DNA of 64,000 bases from positions 83,005 through 147,004 of the forward strand of contig NKIW01000006.1 in NCBI GenBank assembly GCA_002256205.1, read 5' to 3'. This document shows, piece by piece, positions 29,476 through 40,373 of the stretch (positions are counted from its first letter, which is position 1; each line of letters starts with the position of its first letter). A program made the position numbers and the translations under genes. This DNA is from Rhizobiales bacterium PAR1 (GTDB taxonomy: Bacteria; Pseudomonadota; Alphaproteobacteria; Rhizobiales; Beijerinckiaceae). Under the pieces are notes generated by a model. The model was not told where the DNA came from. It saw only the letters and a program-made list of their open reading frames with translations, and ran no database searches.

Positions 29476-30783
29476 ATGGCGGACGATACCATCTTCGCAC
29501 TCAGCACGGGCTCCGGCGCCTCCGGCATTGCCATTATCAGGGTTTCCGGCCGTCAATCCTGCCGGGCTCTGTTGGCCCTGTGTGGTGACTTGCCGCCACC
29601 GCGTCATGCAGCACTCAGGACGATCCGTGATCCGGCAGACGGGCACGAAATCGATTCGGGTGTGATCCTATTTTTTCCCGGGCCTGCGAGCTTTACCGGC
29701 GAGGATCTTGTCGAGTTTCAAGTTCATGGCAGCATTGCAGTGGTTCGCCACCTGATGCGCTGTCTGTCCGAATTGGGATTGCGCGCGGCAGAGGCCGGCG
29801 AGTTCTCGCAGCGGGCCTTCTTTCACGGGAAGATGGATCTGGTTGACATCGAAGCGCTCGGCGATCTTCTCCGCGCGGAAACCGAGGCGCAGGCGCGGTT
29901 GAGTCAGGTGTATCGCCGCAATCTCCAGACATCTGCAAAGGTGTGGCGCCAGGCCCTCGTCGACATTTCGGCTTTGACAGAAGCTTATATCGACTTCTCG
30001 GATGAGGGGGATGTTGCGGCTTCTGTTGATTCGCAGACGGAACAAGAGATACGTGCGCTCGCCGTTGATATTGAACGGGCTCTCAGCACTTTGGATCAAG
30101 GCGAGCGGATACGCCGGGGTTGCCGCATTGTTATTGCAGGCCCACCGAATGCGGGTAAGTCCAGTTTGATAAATGCCCTCGCGGCACGGGACGTTGCGAT
30201 CACGTCTCCGATTCCAGGTACGACACGCGACACGATCGAGGTCCATCTTGATCTTAAAGGCTTTCCTGTCGTGTTGATTGATACTGCTGGCTTGCGCGAA
30301 AGTGTCGATCCGATTGAGAATCTCGGCATTCAGAGGGCGCTCTCAGCCGCCGCTTCGGCGGACCTCGTACTATGGCTTTCACCGTCTGATCACCTGACAA
30401 CGCCAGCGATTGATGGCGCCTTGATTGTCCAAACCAAAATCGATCTGATTGATTCACTCCCGGAACATAACAAAAACCACCTTGCCGTTTCGACTACAAC
30501 GGGACGTGGTCTTGAGGACTTGATTGAAGTGTTGGGTCGACATGCGCGGTCGGTGCTTGAACGAGGCGCCGATAATGTTCTGGTTGCGCACGAACGTCAG
30601 GCTTCCGAGTTGCGGCATGCCGCAGGGGCGCTCTATCGCGCGCTAGCCGTTTCATCCGAGGCGTTGGAAATTCGTGCGGAGGAGCTTCGTATCGTCGGGC
30701 GCTACCTCGATCGACTGACCGGCCGTATCGAATATGACGAGGTGCTCGGGACCATTTTCTCGCGCTTCTGTATTGGAAAATAG
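29476..30783 (+). CDS. mnmE: tRNA modification GTPase MnmE
   Basis: A 435-residue GTPase that with MnmG makes the 5-carboxymethylaminomethyl group on U34 of tRNAs. The N-terminal tetrahydrofolate-binding domain begins DTIFALSTGSGASGIAIIRV. The G domain has GPPNAGKSS (about 222-230), the switch IPGTTRDT and the DTAGLR motif. The C-terminal catalytic Cys is in RFCIGK. It is followed by parS and mnmG. Confidence 0.97.
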   Translation: MADDTIFALSTGSGASGIAIIRVSGRQSCRALLALCGDLPPPRHAALRTIRDPADGHEIDSGVILFFPGPASFTGEDLVEFQVHGSIAVVRHLMRCLSELGLRAAEAGEFSQRAFFHGKMDLVDIEALGDLLRAETEAQARLSQVYRRNLQTSAKVWRQALVDISALTEAYIDFSDEGDVAASVDSQTEQEIRALAVDIERALSTLDQGERIRRGCRIVIAGPPNAGKSSLINALAARDVAITSPIPGTTRDTIEVHLDLKGFPVVLIDTAGLRESVDPIENLGIQRALSAAASADLVLWLSPSDHLTTPAIDGALIVQTKIDLIDSLPEHNKNHLAVSTTTGRGLEDLIEVLGRHARSVLERGADNVLVAHERQASELRHAAGALYRALAVSSEALEIRAEELRIVGRYLDRLTGRIEYDEVLGTIFSRFCIGK

Positions 30784-30791
30784 GGACGCGG

Positions 30792-30807
30792 TGTTTCACG
30801 TGAAACA
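30792..30807. other. parS: parS centromere site 1
   Basis: The 16-base palindrome TGTTTCACGTGAAACA is the canonical ParB-binding parS. It sits 8 bases after the mnmE stop and 18 bases before mnmG, about 4.3 kb from the predicted origin and 2.6 kb from parA. Confidence 0.95.
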
Positions 30808-30825
30808 TTTTGTAGGAACGGAATC

Positions 30826-32694
30826 ATGATCGCCACGAACTATGATGTCATTGTCGTTGGCGGTGGCCATGCAGGCACCGAAGCTGCCGCAGTGGCCGCT
30901 CGCATGGGGACCCGCGTTGCGTTGGTGACACATTCCAAGAGCACAATCGGCGTTATGTCTTGCAACCCGGCCATCGGCGGGCTCGGCAAAGGTCACCTTG
31001 TCCGCGAGATCGACGCGCTCGATGGAATCATGGCACGCGCTATTGATCGGGGCGGAATTCATTTCAAACTCCTGAACCGCAGCAAAGGGCCCGCTGTGCG
31101 TGGTCCGCGCGCGCAGGCTGATCGATCGCTTTACCGGCAGGCTGTGCAAGACCTGCTCGCGGAACAAGGCGATATCTCGATCATCGAAGGAGAAGTTATC
31201 GACATCGATTGCGCTGATGGCATTGTCCAGGGCGTCGAGGTTGAGGGGCATGGCAGGCTCGCCTGCCGATCGGTTGTTTTGACGACCGGCACCTTTCTTC
31301 GTGGCGTTATTCATGTCGGACATGATCAAACGCCCGGCGGTCGCATTGGAGAGAAGCCGGCTTCCAAGTTGAGCCATCGTCTTCTGGCTCTAGGTTTGCG
31401 CGTCGGGCGCCTGAAAACCGGTACTCCGGCTCGTCTTGATGGACGGACGATCGATTGGGCGGCTTGCGATCAACAGCCTGGTGATTCGCCCCCGGAACCA
31501 TTTTCGACGTTGACGGAACGGATCGAGAATCGGCAGATTTCCTGCGGAATTACGCATACCAATGCCAAGACGCATCAGGTGGTTTTGGATAATCTCGCGC
31601 TTTCTGCCATGTACTCAGGCAATATCGAGGGTCGCGGCCCGCGCTACTGCCCTTCGATTGAAGATAAGGTTGTTCGATTTGCAGATCGCTCGGCTCATCA
31701 GATTTTCCTCGAACCGGAGGGTCTAGATGACCCCACTGTCTATCCCAATGGACTTTCGACCTCTCTGCCGAACTTCGTTCAGGACGCGATGATCGCGTCC
31801 ATACCCGGCCTCGAACGCGCTCGGATTCTTCGATACGGCTACGCGATCGAGTACGATTTTGTTGACCCTCGCGAGCTGCAACCGACGCTTGAATTGAAGC
31901 ATGTAAAGGGCCTGTTTTTAGCTGGCCAGATCAATGGGACAACAGGCTATGAGGAAGCTGGCGGCCAGGGACTTGTGGCCGGTCTCAATGCCGCCCGCTT
32001 GGCTGGAGGGTTGGCCTGCATAGAGTTCTCTCGCGCAGAATCCTATATCGGCGTCATGATTGACGACCTTACTCGGTGGGGTGTCAGTGAGCCCTATCGC
32101 ATGTTTACATCGCGGGCTGAATTCCGACTGTCGCTTCGGGCGGATAATGCCGATCAACGACTAACCCAGCGGGGAATTGGTCTGGGGTGCGTCGGTTCGA
32201 TTCGTCAGCGTTCCTACACAGCGAAAAGGCAAGTTCTCGAGCGCTATTCTGCTATATTGAGGAGCATGGCTGTCAGTCGACAGCAAGGTGCGGAAGCACT
32301 GATTCCCATCAATCAGGACGGCATTCGACGGGACGGATTTACTCTTCTGTCGTTACCGGATGTCCAATTCGACCAATTGATTCGGCTCAACAATGATCTT
32401 GCAGAATGCCCTGGATGGGCACAGGAGGCCTTGACGATCGAGGCCCGGTATCAGGTTTATCTCGATCGCCAGAAGCAGGATGTCGCGCGTCTTGAGAGAG
32501 ATCGGTTGATCGCGGTTCCCGAGGATTTCGACTTCGGGGATATTTCTGGGCTTTCCAACGAGGTGAAGATGAAGCTGTCTTCGGCGCGCCCGCGAACTCT
32601 TGCGGAAGCAGCGACGATTGAGGGCATGACACCCTCGGCTCTTGTTTTGCTTGCTGCTCGGCTGCGAAAGGTCTCTCATCATGTCGCCATCTAG
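30826..32694 (+). CDS. mnmG: tRNA uridine 5-carboxymethylaminomethyl modification enzyme MnmG
   Basis: A 622-residue FAD-dependent partner of MnmE (GidA). The FAD-binding motif is [14 protein letters not shown] near residues 8-21. [23 protein letters not shown] and [20 protein letters not shown] are family signatures. The last 14 bases overlap rsmG. Lies in the conserved origin-proximal block mnmE-mnmG-rsmG-parA-parB. Confidence 0.98.
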   Translation: MIATNYDVIVVGGGHAGTEAAAVAARMGTRVALVTHSKSTIGVMSCNPAIGGLGKGHLVREIDALDGIMARAIDRGGIHFKLLNRSKGPAVRGPRAQADRSLYRQAVQDLLAEQGDISIIEGEVIDIDCADGIVQGVEVEGHGRLACRSVVLTTGTFLRGVIHVGHDQTPGGRIGEKPASKLSHRLLALGLRVGRLKTGTPARLDGRTIDWAACDQQPGDSPPEPFSTLTERIENRQISCGITHTNAKTHQVVLDNLALSAMYSGNIEGRGPRYCPSIEDKVVRFADRSAHQIFLEPEGLDDPTVYPNGLSTSLPNFVQDAMIASIPGLERARILRYGYAIEYDFVDPRELQPTLELKHVKGLFLAGQINGTTGYEEAGGQGLVAGLNAARLAGGLACIEFSRAESYIGVMIDDLTRWGVSEPYRMFTSRAEFRLSLRADNADQRLTQRGIGLGCVGSIRQRSYTAKRQVLERYSAILRSMAVSRQQGAEALIPINQDGIRRDGFTLLSLPDVQFDQLIRLNNDLAECPGWAQEALTIEARYQVYLDRQKQDVARLERDRLIAVPEDFDFGDISGLSNEVKMKLSSARPRTLAEAATIEGMTPSALVLLAARLRKVSHHVAI

Positions 32695-33310
32695 AGCAGC
32701 GCCGAACAGGCCTTCACCAAGTAATCTCGGTGTTTCACGTGAAACATTCGAGCGACTGGAGGCCTATGTCGCGCTCCTGCTGCAATGGCAAGGGCACATC
32801 AATCTGATCGCGCCTTCAACCATTCCCGAGATCTGGACCCGACATATACAAGATTCCGTGCAGCTCCATCGGTTGAAGCCCGAGGCCCGACTTTGGGTGG
32901 ATCTGGGTTCGGGCGGAGGATTGCCGGGTCTTGTCTTGGCGTCGATCCTGGTCGAAACGCCGGGCAGTGCCATTCACCTCGTCGAGAGCAATGGCAAAAA
33001 GGCGTCCTTTCTCCGGCATGTTGCCACCGAACTTCAATTGCCGGCGATTGTTCATTCTCAGCGGATCGAAGATGCGATTCCTGCTTTGCCGACCCCCGAT
33101 GTCGTGACAGCCAGAGCCCTTTCGTCCCTTACCGACCTGATTGGCTATTCCAATCTCCTGTTGAAAAGCGGTGCTGTCGGGCTCTTTCCGAAGGGGCGAG
33201 ACGCAGGAGAGGAATTGACCGAGGCCCAAAAAAGCTGGCACTTCACATATGCGCTTCATGAAAGCACGACTGACGCAGCGGCAAAAATTGTCGAACTGCG
33301 TCTGACGTAG
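32681..33310 (+). CDS. rsmG: 16S rRNA (guanine527-N7)-methyltransferase RsmG
   Basis: A 209-residue SAM-dependent methyltransferase (GidB). The SAM-binding motif is [16 protein letters not shown] and VTARALSSL follows. The ATG at 32681 with AAAGG upstream is chosen; a longer frame upstream lies inside mnmG. The codons for GVSRETF near residue 18-24 contain a perfect parS site, so this part of the protein is doubly constrained. Confidence 0.96.
   Translation: MSPSRAAPNRPSPSNLGVSRETFERLEAYVALLLQWQGHINLIAPSTIPEIWTRHIQDSVQLHRLKPEARLWVDLGSGGGLPGLVLASILVETPGSAIHLVESNGKKASFLRHVATELQLPAIVHSQRIEDAIPALPTPDVVTARALSSLTDLIGYSNLLLKSGAVGLFPKGRDAGEELTEAQKSWHFTYALHESTTDAAAKIVELRLT
32731..32746. other. parS: parS centromere site 2 (inside rsmG)
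   Basis: A second perfect TGTTTCACGTGAAACA, read in frame as part of V-S-R-E-T in rsmG. It is 1.9 kb from parS site 1 and 0.6 kb upstream of parA. Confidence 0.95.
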
Positions 33311-33323
33311 GCTTCTCTGGCGT

Positions 33324-33345
33324 CATCGTTCTCGAAGAAACGATG
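33324..33345. promoter_or_regulatory. Inverted repeat upstream of parA
   Basis: CATCGTT (33,324-33,330) and AACGATG (33,339-33,345) are perfect 7-base arms in the 79-bp gap between rsmG and parA. No U-run follows. It could be a weak terminator, an mRNA hairpin or an operator. Confidence 0.35.
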
Positions 33346-33389
33346 GAATTCCGCACTAACGCATTGAATTTGCGAGGGAGTTACCGAGC

Positions 33390-34190
33390 ATGGCGCCGCG
33401 AGTTCTAACCATTGCCAACCAAAAGGGCGGGGTGGGCAAGACGACGACCGCGATCAACCTGGGCACAGCGCTTGCCGCGATCGGCGAACGGGTTCTTCTT
33501 GTTGATCTCGATCCTCAAGGGAATGCCTCGACGGGCCTGGGCGTTGAGATGCGTGCACGCAAGCTCTCAACCTACGACGTTCTTCTTGGCGACGCGGCCA
33601 TTGCCGATGCTGCTGTTCCGACGGATGTTCCCCGCGTCTCGATTGTGCCGGCGACGATGGATCTTCTCGGCGCGGAAATTACGCTCGCGGCTCAGAAGGA
33701 CCGGACACACCGGCTGAAGAACGCCATTCTTGCGATGACCGATGCGCAAGGCAACTCGCCTTATACCTATGTTCTGATTGATTGCCCGCCCTCCCTCAAT
33801 CTGCTGACGATCAACGCGATGGCTGCGGCGGATGGTGTGCTGGTTCCGCTTCAGTGTGAATTCTTTGCACTTGAAGGATTGAGCCAACTCCTCAAGACGG
33901 TTGAGCAGGTTCGCGCTGGCGTGAATCCGGACCTTGAGATCCATGGTGTCGTCCTGACGATGTTCGATCCGCGGAACAATCTCGCCAATCAAGTCATCCG
34001 GGATGTGCGCCAGTTTCTGGGCCCAAAAGTCTTCGAGACCGTTATTCCGCGGAATGTACGCGTTTCGGAGGCGCCGTCGTACGGTAAGCCAGTACTGCTT
34101 TATGATCTCAAGTGTGCGGGCAGTCAGGCTTATCTCAAGCTGGCATCCGAGATTATCCAGCGCGAGCGCTTGCTTCAGGCAGCTGAATAA
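33390..34190 (+). CDS. parA: Chromosome partitioning ATPase ParA
   Basis: A 266-residue Soj/ParA ATPase driving origin segregation with ParB. The deviant Walker A is KGGVGKTT (residues 12-19). DLDPQGNASTGLG and VLIDCPPSLNLLTINAM are the A' and B motifs. There is no N-terminal HTH, as expected for chromosomal ParA. Confidence 0.98.
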   Translation: MAPRVLTIANQKGGVGKTTTAINLGTALAAIGERVLLVDLDPQGNASTGLGVEMRARKLSTYDVLLGDAAIADAAVPTDVPRVSIVPATMDLLGAEITLAAQKDRTHRLKNAILAMTDAQGNSPYTYVLIDCPPSLNLLTINAMAAADGVLVPLQCEFFALEGLSQLLKTVEQVRAGVNPDLEIHGVVLTMFDPRNNLANQVIRDVRQFLGPKVFETVIPRNVRVSEAPSYGKPVLLYDLKCAGSQAYLKLASEIIQRERLLQAAE

Positions 34191-34204
34191 GAAAGGGGAG
34201 GCAC

Positions 34205-35104
34205 ATGGCTGAAGAAAATCCAAGGATGCGCCTCGGGCGCGGCCTCGCTGCCCTTCTGGGGGACGTCGGGAACGAGGAGGCAGCGGAGAACCGCAACCGT
34301 GCGCAACGGCGCGTGCCGATTGAATTTCTGCGTGCCAATCCGCTGAATCCGCGTCAGACTTTTCCGGAAGCCGAACTTGAGGAACTCACGGCTTCGATTC
34401 GAGAACGTGACATTATTCAGCCGATTATCGTTCGCGGTGTTACTGGTGTCGCTGATGCCTTCGAAATCATTGCCGGTGAGCGACGCTGGCGCGCGGCGCA
34501 GCGTGCTGGCCTCCGGGACGTTCCGGTCGTTATTGTCGAAGCTGACGATAGGCAAGCGCTCGAATTCGCAATCATCGAAAATATTCAGCGTGCCGACCTC
34601 AACCCGCTCGATGAAGCGCGTGGCTATGAAAACCTTGTCGCACAGTTCGGGTATACCCAGAACGACCTTGCGAAGGTGATGGGCAAGAGCCGGAGCCATG
34701 TCGCCAATACTCTGAGGCTTTCGCGTTTACCAGATGGGGTCAAGGAGAAGGTGGCCGCCGGTGCTCTGTCGGCGGGCCATGCACGCGCTTTGCTCGCGGT
34801 GTCCGATCCGGACCTTGTGGCACGCCGGGTTGTTGATCAGGGCCTCACGGTTCGTGATGTCGAACGGATTGCTCAACGCGAAGCGGAAGCCCCTGATGAG
34901 GCCTTGGCGAAGCCGAAGAAGCCCGCGATCAGGGATGCGGACACGATTGCGCTTGAGCGCCGGCTGTCTGAGATTCTTGGCTTGGAAGTCTCCGTCGAAC
35001 ACAAGGGCGACAAGGGTGGCACGGTCCGGATCAAATATCGGACACTGGAGCAGCTTGAAGCCTTGAGCCATCAACTCGCGCAGGCTGGCTCAACGGCGGC
35101 GTGA
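34205..35104 (+). CDS. parB: Chromosome partitioning protein ParB
   Basis: A 299-residue ParB CTPase clamp. The N-terminus RLGRGLAALLGD binds ParA. The CTP-binding box is GERRWRAAQRAG (about 91-102), followed by IENIQRADLNPLDEARGY and the HTH (NDLAKVMGKSRSHVANTLRL) that reads parS. The C-terminal dimer domain ends the protein. The parS sites at 30,792 and 32,731 are its expected targets. The 3' end overlaps holA by 15 bases on the opposite strand. Confidence 0.98.
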   Translation: MAEENPRMRLGRGLAALLGDVGNEEAAENRNRAQRRVPIEFLRANPLNPRQTFPEAELEELTASIRERDIIQPIIVRGVTGVADAFEIIAGERRWRAAQRAGLRDVPVVIVEADDRQALEFAIIENIQRADLNPLDEARGYENLVAQFGYTQNDLAKVMGKSRSHVANTLRLSRLPDGVKEKVAAGALSAGHARALLAVSDPDLVARRVVDQGLTVRDVERIAQREAEAPDEALAKPKKPAIRDADTIALERRLSEILGLEVSVEHKGDKGGTVRIKYRTLEQLEALSHQLAQAGSTAA

Positions 35105-36106
35105 GGCCAACGCAATAGACCAAAGGGCCCGCACGGCAACTGTCTCTTCGAGAGCAGGGGTTCTGCGGGTCTGTTCCTGAGCTGTCGCCAGTGTATCGAT
35201 GGCTTTTAGCAGCATGGGCAACTCCCAACGCGACACCTGACTACGTATCCGGTCTTGCCGTCGAAAAAAGATTCGCTCGTTACGCATGGCAGTATCGAGT
35301 GAACCATTCTGCTTTGATAAAGCCAGTCGTTTCAGAAGGATAGCGTGATTCAAAGCAAGGGCAACGAGACCTGACGCATTGATTCCTTCCCGAAACGATC
35401 GCAGAGCCACCGCTTCGATTTCCTCGAGTTTACCCTCGAACGCCCGATCGATCGGTTCGCTACCGGCTTGATCGGAAGAATCCATGATCATGGCATCAAT
35501 ATCGGCGACATCGATCGCGATCTGGCCACGGCAATAGAGAATGAGTTTCTCGATTTCCATTTCCGAGAGCGCGAAGTCGGCGCCCAGAAGATCAGCGAGA
35601 TAGGCCCGTGCAACCGGCGTGATTGACAGTCCGGCTGCCTTGGCCTGGCTGTCGATCAGATCCTGCAAGTCTTGTCGTGATGGCGGATAGCAGGCGATCG
35701 CAGCGCCATGGCTGGACTGTTCGAGCGCGACACGCAAGGGTGATGTCTTGGCAAGGTCGTCCGCCTGAAAAATGACGGTGGAATCGAGTGGCGGAACTTC
35801 AAGGAGCGGCTGCCATGCGGCCTTTTGCAGTTTACCGGCATGCGAGACCAGAATCACCCGTTTGCCGCCGAACATCGCGATAGCGTTGGCTTCATCCAGC
35901 AGTCGACCCGGATCGGCGTTGATCGTCTCGGCTTCCAGATCAAGCAGGCTCAAGCTGTCCGCATCCGGTCCCAGCAAGGTTGCCGCCATGGCACGGACGC
36001 GCGTGCGGATGGACCCTTCATCTGGTCCGTGAACCAGAATCAGCGGCGTCGTCTTGCAGCCTGAGGCCACGAAGCGCGTGATATCGCCGGGCCGAATTGT
36101 CGCCAT
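35090..36106 (-). CDS. holA: DNA polymerase III delta subunit
   Basis: A 338-residue clamp-loader delta subunit that opens the sliding clamp. The N-terminal RecQ-like domain starts with LILVHGPDEGSIRTRVRAMA. The middle holds LEEIEAVALRSFREG and ALNHAILLKRLALSKQNGSLD, with a C-terminal collar domain. Convergent with parB; follows lptE as in most proteobacteria. Confidence 0.94.
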   Translation of the reverse strand: MATIRPGDITRFVASGCKTTPLILVHGPDEGSIRTRVRAMAATLLGPDADSLSLLDLEAETINADPGRLLDEANAIAMFGGKRVILVSHAGKLQKAAWQPLLEVPPLDSTVIFQADDLAKTSPLRVALEQSSHGAAIACYPPSRQDLQDLIDSQAKAAGLSITPVARAYLADLLGADFALSEMEIEKLILYCRGQIAIDVADIDAMIMDSSDQAGSEPIDRAFEGKLEEIEAVALRSFREGINASGLVALALNHAILLKRLALSKQNGSLDTAMRNERIFFRRQDRIRSQVSRWELPMLLKAIDTLATAQEQTRRTPALEETVAVRALWSIALASRRR

Positions 36107-36118
36107 CGGCGTGCCGGA

Positions 36119-36721
36119 TCAGTTTTCGTCGCCGGGTTCGCGGGCCGGAGCATCAGGATCAGGGGCTGAAAGCTCAGGCACGCCCGCCGCGCCGGAGGCG
36201 GCTTCGCGCGCGAGGGCGGTGGTCACAATGATTCGCAGGCGTTCCGCGAGAGATTTTGCGACACGTTCCTCGGCGTCGCGCTCGGCGCGCAGGGTCGCAA
36301 AACGCATCTGTGAACGATCGAACGATGCGGAGGCGAAGGTCTTGCCTGAGGTCTTGATCTTACCACCCTGCTGCTGATCGACCAGCACGTAAACAGCCTC
36401 AATCTGAAGCGTGGCGATTTGCGCGCGACCTGTCGAAGCATCGATGATGCTGGATGCCTTCGATTGCTGCGTCTTGATCTTGAGGAGATAGCGGCTGTTG
36501 CGAACCGGCGCGGCGCCGCCGGTCAGCAGGAAATCCAGCTCGGACTTCAATTGATAGCCGAGGTAGCCCTCGATGCGATCAACGGTGACTTCGCCCAGCT
36601 GTGCCGAGGTCGCGCTTTGGCCATTGGCAAGACGCGGCCCATGAACCGGCTGCAGGCAGCCCCCGAGGAAGCCAGTCACAAGAGCGGCTCCTGCCAGGCG
36701 GATTAGCGTCGATCCGATCAT
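36119..36721 (-). CDS. lptE: LPS-assembly lipoprotein LptE
   Basis: A 200-residue outer-membrane lipoprotein that plugs LptD. The signal peptide MIGSTLIRLAGAALVTGFLGG ends in a lipobox with C22. Context (leuS-lptE-holA) identifies it more firmly than sequence, which is poorly conserved. The ATG at 36721 with AGAGGGA upstream is used; a longer frame to 36787 runs into the leuS end. Confidence 0.9.
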   Translation of the reverse strand: MIGSTLIRLAGAALVTGFLGGCLQPVHGPRLANGQSATSAQLGEVTVDRIEGYLGYQLKSELDFLLTGGAAPVRNSRYLLKIKTQQSKASSIIDASTGRAQIATLQIEAVYVLVDQQQGGKIKTSGKTFASASFDRSQMRFATLRAERDAEERVAKSLAERLRIIVTTALAREAASGAAGVPELSAPDPDAPAREPGDEN

Positions 36722-36796
36722 ACCCGGTTCCCTCTGGTTCCCTGCGACACGGCGCGGGGTCTTCTGTTCTTGCGCGACGGTTTGCACCGGGGCGCT

Positions 36797-39421
36797 TCAG
36801 ACGACAATATTGACGATCCGCTTGGGGACCACAATCACCTTGCGGATCTCCTTGCCCTCGAGAAGCGCCGTGACCTTGGCATCAGCGCGAACCAGCGCTT
36901 CTACCTCGGCAGGATTCGCATCGGTCGGCACATCGATGTCACCGCGCTTCTTGCCGTTGATCTGGATCGGCAGGGAGATCGACGCCTCGACGACCAGCGC
37001 CGGATCGGCCACTGGCCAATCCGCGTTGGCGATGAGACCGGTGCACCCGAGTTCAGTCCAGCATTCCTCGGCCAGATGCGGCATCATCGGCGCAAAGAGC
37101 TGCACCATAACGCGTACGGCATCGCGGATCGCAGGGCCCGCGCTCGCGTCCTTCAGCAAATCGGCGAGTGAAGCGGAAATCACGTTCGAGAGGTCGTGAA
37201 TATGCGCGATACAGCGATTGAATCGGAGGCGTTCCAAATCGTCGCCTACCGCCATGATCGCCTTGTGGGCCGCTTTGGTGACCGGATGCACCGTCGAACC
37301 GAGTGGTCCATCCGGCAACTCCGCAGCCTCGCCGACAAGACGCCAGACCTTCTGCACAAAACGCGACGCACCTTGAACACCGTCCTCGGACCAGATGACG
37401 TCACGTTCGGGGGGCGAATCCGACAGCATGAACCAGCGGGCGGTATCCGCACCATAGCTCTCGATGATGTCATCGGGGTCAACGACGTTCTTCTTCGACT
37501 TCGACATTTTCTCGATCGAGCCGATGGCAGCGGGCGCTCCGGTCGCGATTTCAACCGCCTTGCGCTCGCCGTCGGTGCTGTCAATGCGCACCTCGACCGG
37601 CGCGAGCCATGCACCGCTGCCGGACTTGTAGGTCTCGTGCACGACCATGCCTTGCGTGAAGAGGCCGGCGAAGGGCTCCTTCAGCGACGCGTGGCCGGTG
37701 ATCGTCATCGCGCGGGTGAAGAAGCGCGAATAGAGCAGGTGCAGAATCGCGTGCTCGATGCCGCCGATGTACTGATCCACCGGCAGCCATTTCGCGATGG
37801 CGGCAGGTGTTGTCGGGTCTTCGGTGTTGAACGGGTCCGTGAAGCGGGCGAAATACCACGAGGAATCGACGAAGGTGTCCATCGTATCGGTTTCACGACG
37901 CGCCTTCTTACCGCAGGACGGGCAGTTCACGTGCTTCCAGGTTGGATGGCGATCCAGCGGATTGCCTGGCACATCAAAAGTCACATCTTCCGGCAGAACG
38001 ACCGGCAGATCCTGCTTCGGTACCGGAACGGTGCCACAGTCATCACAATGAATGACCGGGATCGGGCAGCCCCAATAGCGCTGACGTGAAACACCCCAAT
38101 CGCGCAGGCGGAAGTTCACCTTACGCTGCCCAACTGGCTTGTTCCCCAACGATTCGGCTTCGAAACGCTTGGCCATGGCTTCCTTGGCGGCATCCACCGT
38201 GAGGCCATCGAGGAAGCCGGAGTTGAACAGCACGCCGTCATCCACCGTTGGTGGGTTCTTGCGGTCGAAGGCGGCATTGGCCTCGGCGTCGCTCTGGTTT
38301 GTCGGGCGGACCACCGGGATGATTGGCAGGTCATAGGCGATCGCGAAATCATAGTCGCGCTGGTCATGCGCCGGGCAGCCGAAGATCGCGCCGGTGCCGT
38401 AATCCATGAGGATGAAGTTCGCGACATAAACCGGGACTTCGCGGTTCGGGTCCAGCGGGTGCTTCGCGCGGATACCGGTATCATAGCCCTTCTTCTCCGC
38501 CGTATCGACGGTGGCCTGCGAGGTACCCATGCGGCGGCATTCGTCGAGGAACGCAGCAAGCTTGGCGTCCTTCGCCCCGGCGGCCTTTGCCAGCGGATGA
38601 TCTGCCGCGACCGCCATGAAGCTCGCGCCGAAGAGCGTATCCGGGCGGGTCGTGTAGATCTCGAGCTCCGAGAAGCCTTCCGGCGCCGTGGCGGTGTTGA
38701 GCTGCCAGCGCAGCATCAGACCTTCCGAGCGGCCGATCCAGTTCGCCTGCATCAGGCGCACTTTTTCCGGCCAGCGGGTGAGGCTGTCGAGCGCCGAGAG
38801 CAGCTCGTCGGAGTAATCTGAAATTTTCAGGAACCACTGCGTCAATTCGCGCTGTTCAACGAGCGCGCCGGAGCGCCAGCCGCGCCCGTCGATGACCTGC
38901 TCGTTGGCGAGCACAGTATGATCGACTGGGTCCCAGTTGACCTTGGAGGTCTTGCGCGTGACGAGCCCGGCCTTGAGGAAGTCGAGGAACATCCGCTGCT
39001 GGTGCTTGTAGTACTTCGGATCGCAGGTCGCGAATTCGCGCGCCCAATCGAGGCTGAGGCCCATCGACTTGAGCTGGGTTTTCATCGTCGCGATGTTGGC
39101 GTAGGTCCAGGTGCCGGGGTGGCTCTTCTTTTCCATCGCCGCGTTTTCCGCCGGCATGCCGAAGGCGTCCCAACCCATGGGGTGAAGCACAGCGTGGCCC
39201 TTGGCGCGGCGATAGCGGGCGACGACATCACCCATCGCGTAGTTGCGCACATGGCCCATGTGGATGCGGCCCGAGGGATAGGGGAACATCTCGAGGACAT
39301 AGTATTTCGGGCGCGGATCATCCGTTTTCGTTTCGAAGACTTTCCCCGTCTCCCACACCTTTTGCCAGCGTGTCTCAGCTTCGCGGAAATTGTAACGGCG
39401 AGTCGGGGTGTTGTCGCGCAT
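36797..39421 (-). CDS. leuS: Leucyl-tRNA synthetase
   Basis: An 874-residue class Ia synthetase. The HIGH motif is [16 protein letters not shown], the KMSKS loop is [10 protein letters not shown], and a CP1 editing domain is present. The zinc-binding segment with CDDCGT and CPSCGKK is visible in the middle. The N-terminus [15 protein letters not shown] is conserved. It heads leuS-lptE-holA and diverges from the YggS gene across a 241-bp gap. Confidence 0.98.
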   Translation of the reverse strand: MRDNTPTRRYNFREAETRWQKVWETGKVFETKTDDPRPKYYVLEMFPYPSGRIHMGHVRNYAMGDVVARYRRAKGHAVLHPMGWDAFGMPAENAAMEKKSHPGTWTYANIATMKTQLKSMGLSLDWAREFATCDPKYYKHQQRMFLDFLKAGLVTRKTSKVNWDPVDHTVLANEQVIDGRGWRSGALVEQRELTQWFLKISDYSDELLSALDSLTRWPEKVRLMQANWIGRSEGLMLRWQLNTATAPEGFSELEIYTTRPDTLFGASFMAVAADHPLAKAAGAKDAKLAAFLDECRRMGTSQATVDTAEKKGYDTGIRAKHPLDPNREVPVYVANFILMDYGTGAIFGCPAHDQRDYDFAIAYDLPIIPVVRPTNQSDAEANAAFDRKNPPTVDDGVLFNSGFLDGLTVDAAKEAMAKRFEAESLGNKPVGQRKVNFRLRDWGVSRQRYWGCPIPVIHCDDCGTVPVPKQDLPVVLPEDVTFDVPGNPLDRHPTWKHVNCPSCGKKARRETDTMDTFVDSSWYFARFTDPFNTEDPTTPAAIAKWLPVDQYIGGIEHAILHLLYSRFFTRAMTITGHASLKEPFAGLFTQGMVVHETYKSGSGAWLAPVEVRIDSTDGERKAVEIATGAPAAIGSIEKMSKSKKNVVDPDDIIESYGADTARWFMLSDSPPERDVIWSEDGVQGASRFVQKVWRLVGEAAELPDGPLGSTVHPVTKAAHKAIMAVGDDLERLRFNRCIAHIHDLSNVISASLADLLKDASAGPAIRDAVRVMVQLFAPMMPHLAEECWTELGCTGLIANADWPVADPALVVEASISLPIQINGKKRGDIDVPTDANPAEVEALVRADAKVTALLEGKEIRKVIVVPKRIVNIVV

Positions 39422-39662
39422 GGGACTATCGGTCTCGGTGTAGAATCGGGCGCCAGCTGGCGCATCAATTGCAGGATTTGGGCTTCGGAAAATCTATGCC
39501 GTCACCGTGCCGGCAAATCACCGGCCTGCCACGGCAAATTCGTTTGGGTATGGACATCATTCCGCCTTGGCGGTCAACGGAGATTCATGTCTAAGACCAG
39601 ACCAATGCGGCGGTTGAGCGGCAAATTCTGGCGTATCGGCGGGAATTAGGCAGGAGAGCACC

Positions 39663-40367
39663 ATGAGCGAGCAGATCACCAGCGCGAAGGACGTGGCGGA
39701 AAACCTCGCTGAGGTGCGCGCCAGCATTGCCCGCTCGGAGGCAGATTATGGCCGCAAGGTGGGCTCGGTGACCCTGGTGGCTGTTTCCAAAACCAAGTCT
39801 GCCGAAGAAATCGCTCCGGCGCTCGACTCGGGACAGCGGATTTTCGGTGAGAACCGCGTGCAGGAGGCTGGCGAGAAATGGCCTGGGCTTCGTGCGCGGT
39901 TTGACGGCGTCGAACTGCACCTCATTGGCCCGCTCCAGACCAACAAGGTCAAGGAGGCGGTAGCACTCTTCGACGTGATCGAGACGGTGGATCGCGAGTC
40001 GCTCGTGGTCGCGCTGGCGAAGGAGATTACAAAGATCGGCAAACACCCGCGCCTTTTCGTGCAGGTCAATACCGGCGCAGAACCGCAGAAAGCTGGTATC
40101 CTGTCGGAGGAAGCCGACGCCTTCATCCGCCTTTGTCGTGAGACTCACGGCCTGACGATTTCTGGCCTGATGTGCATCCCGCCGGTCGAGGAGCCGCCCT
40201 CGGCGCATTTCGCGTTGCTTGGCAAGATCGCGCGGCGCAACGGGATCGACGTGCTCTCCATGGGTATGAGCGCGGATTACGATGAAGCGATCCAGCTCGG
40301 CGCAACGCATGTGCGCATTGGTTCAGCGATCTTTGGAGCGCGCCCGGCGCATCGGGCACACGGTTGA
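39663..40367 (+). CDS. YggS family pyridoxal phosphate homeostasis protein
   Basis: A 234-residue PLP-binding TIM-barrel protein (alanine-racemase N-domain family). The PLP lysine is K43 in LVAVSKTKSAEEI. FGENRVQEAGEKW, HLIGPLQTNKVKEAV and LSMGMSADYDEAIQLGATHVRIGSAIFG are hallmarks. It balances cellular vitamin B6 and amino-acid pools rather than acting as a racemase. AGGAGAG precedes the ATG. Confidence 0.95.
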   Translation: MSEQITSAKDVAENLAEVRASIARSEADYGRKVGSVTLVAVSKTKSAEEIAPALDSGQRIFGENRVQEAGEKWPGLRARFDGVELHLIGPLQTNKVKEAVALFDVIETVDRESLVVALAKEITKIGKHPRLFVQVNTGAEPQKAGILSEEADAFIRLCRETHGLTISGLMCIPPVEEPPSAHFALLGKIARRNGIDVLSMGMSADYDEAIQLGATHVRIGSAIFGARPAHRAHG

Positions 40368-40373
40368 CCGAAT

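Noticed and set aside
38084..38093. parS half-site ACGTGAAACA in leuS
   Set aside because: Only one half of the palindrome matches; the other half does not.
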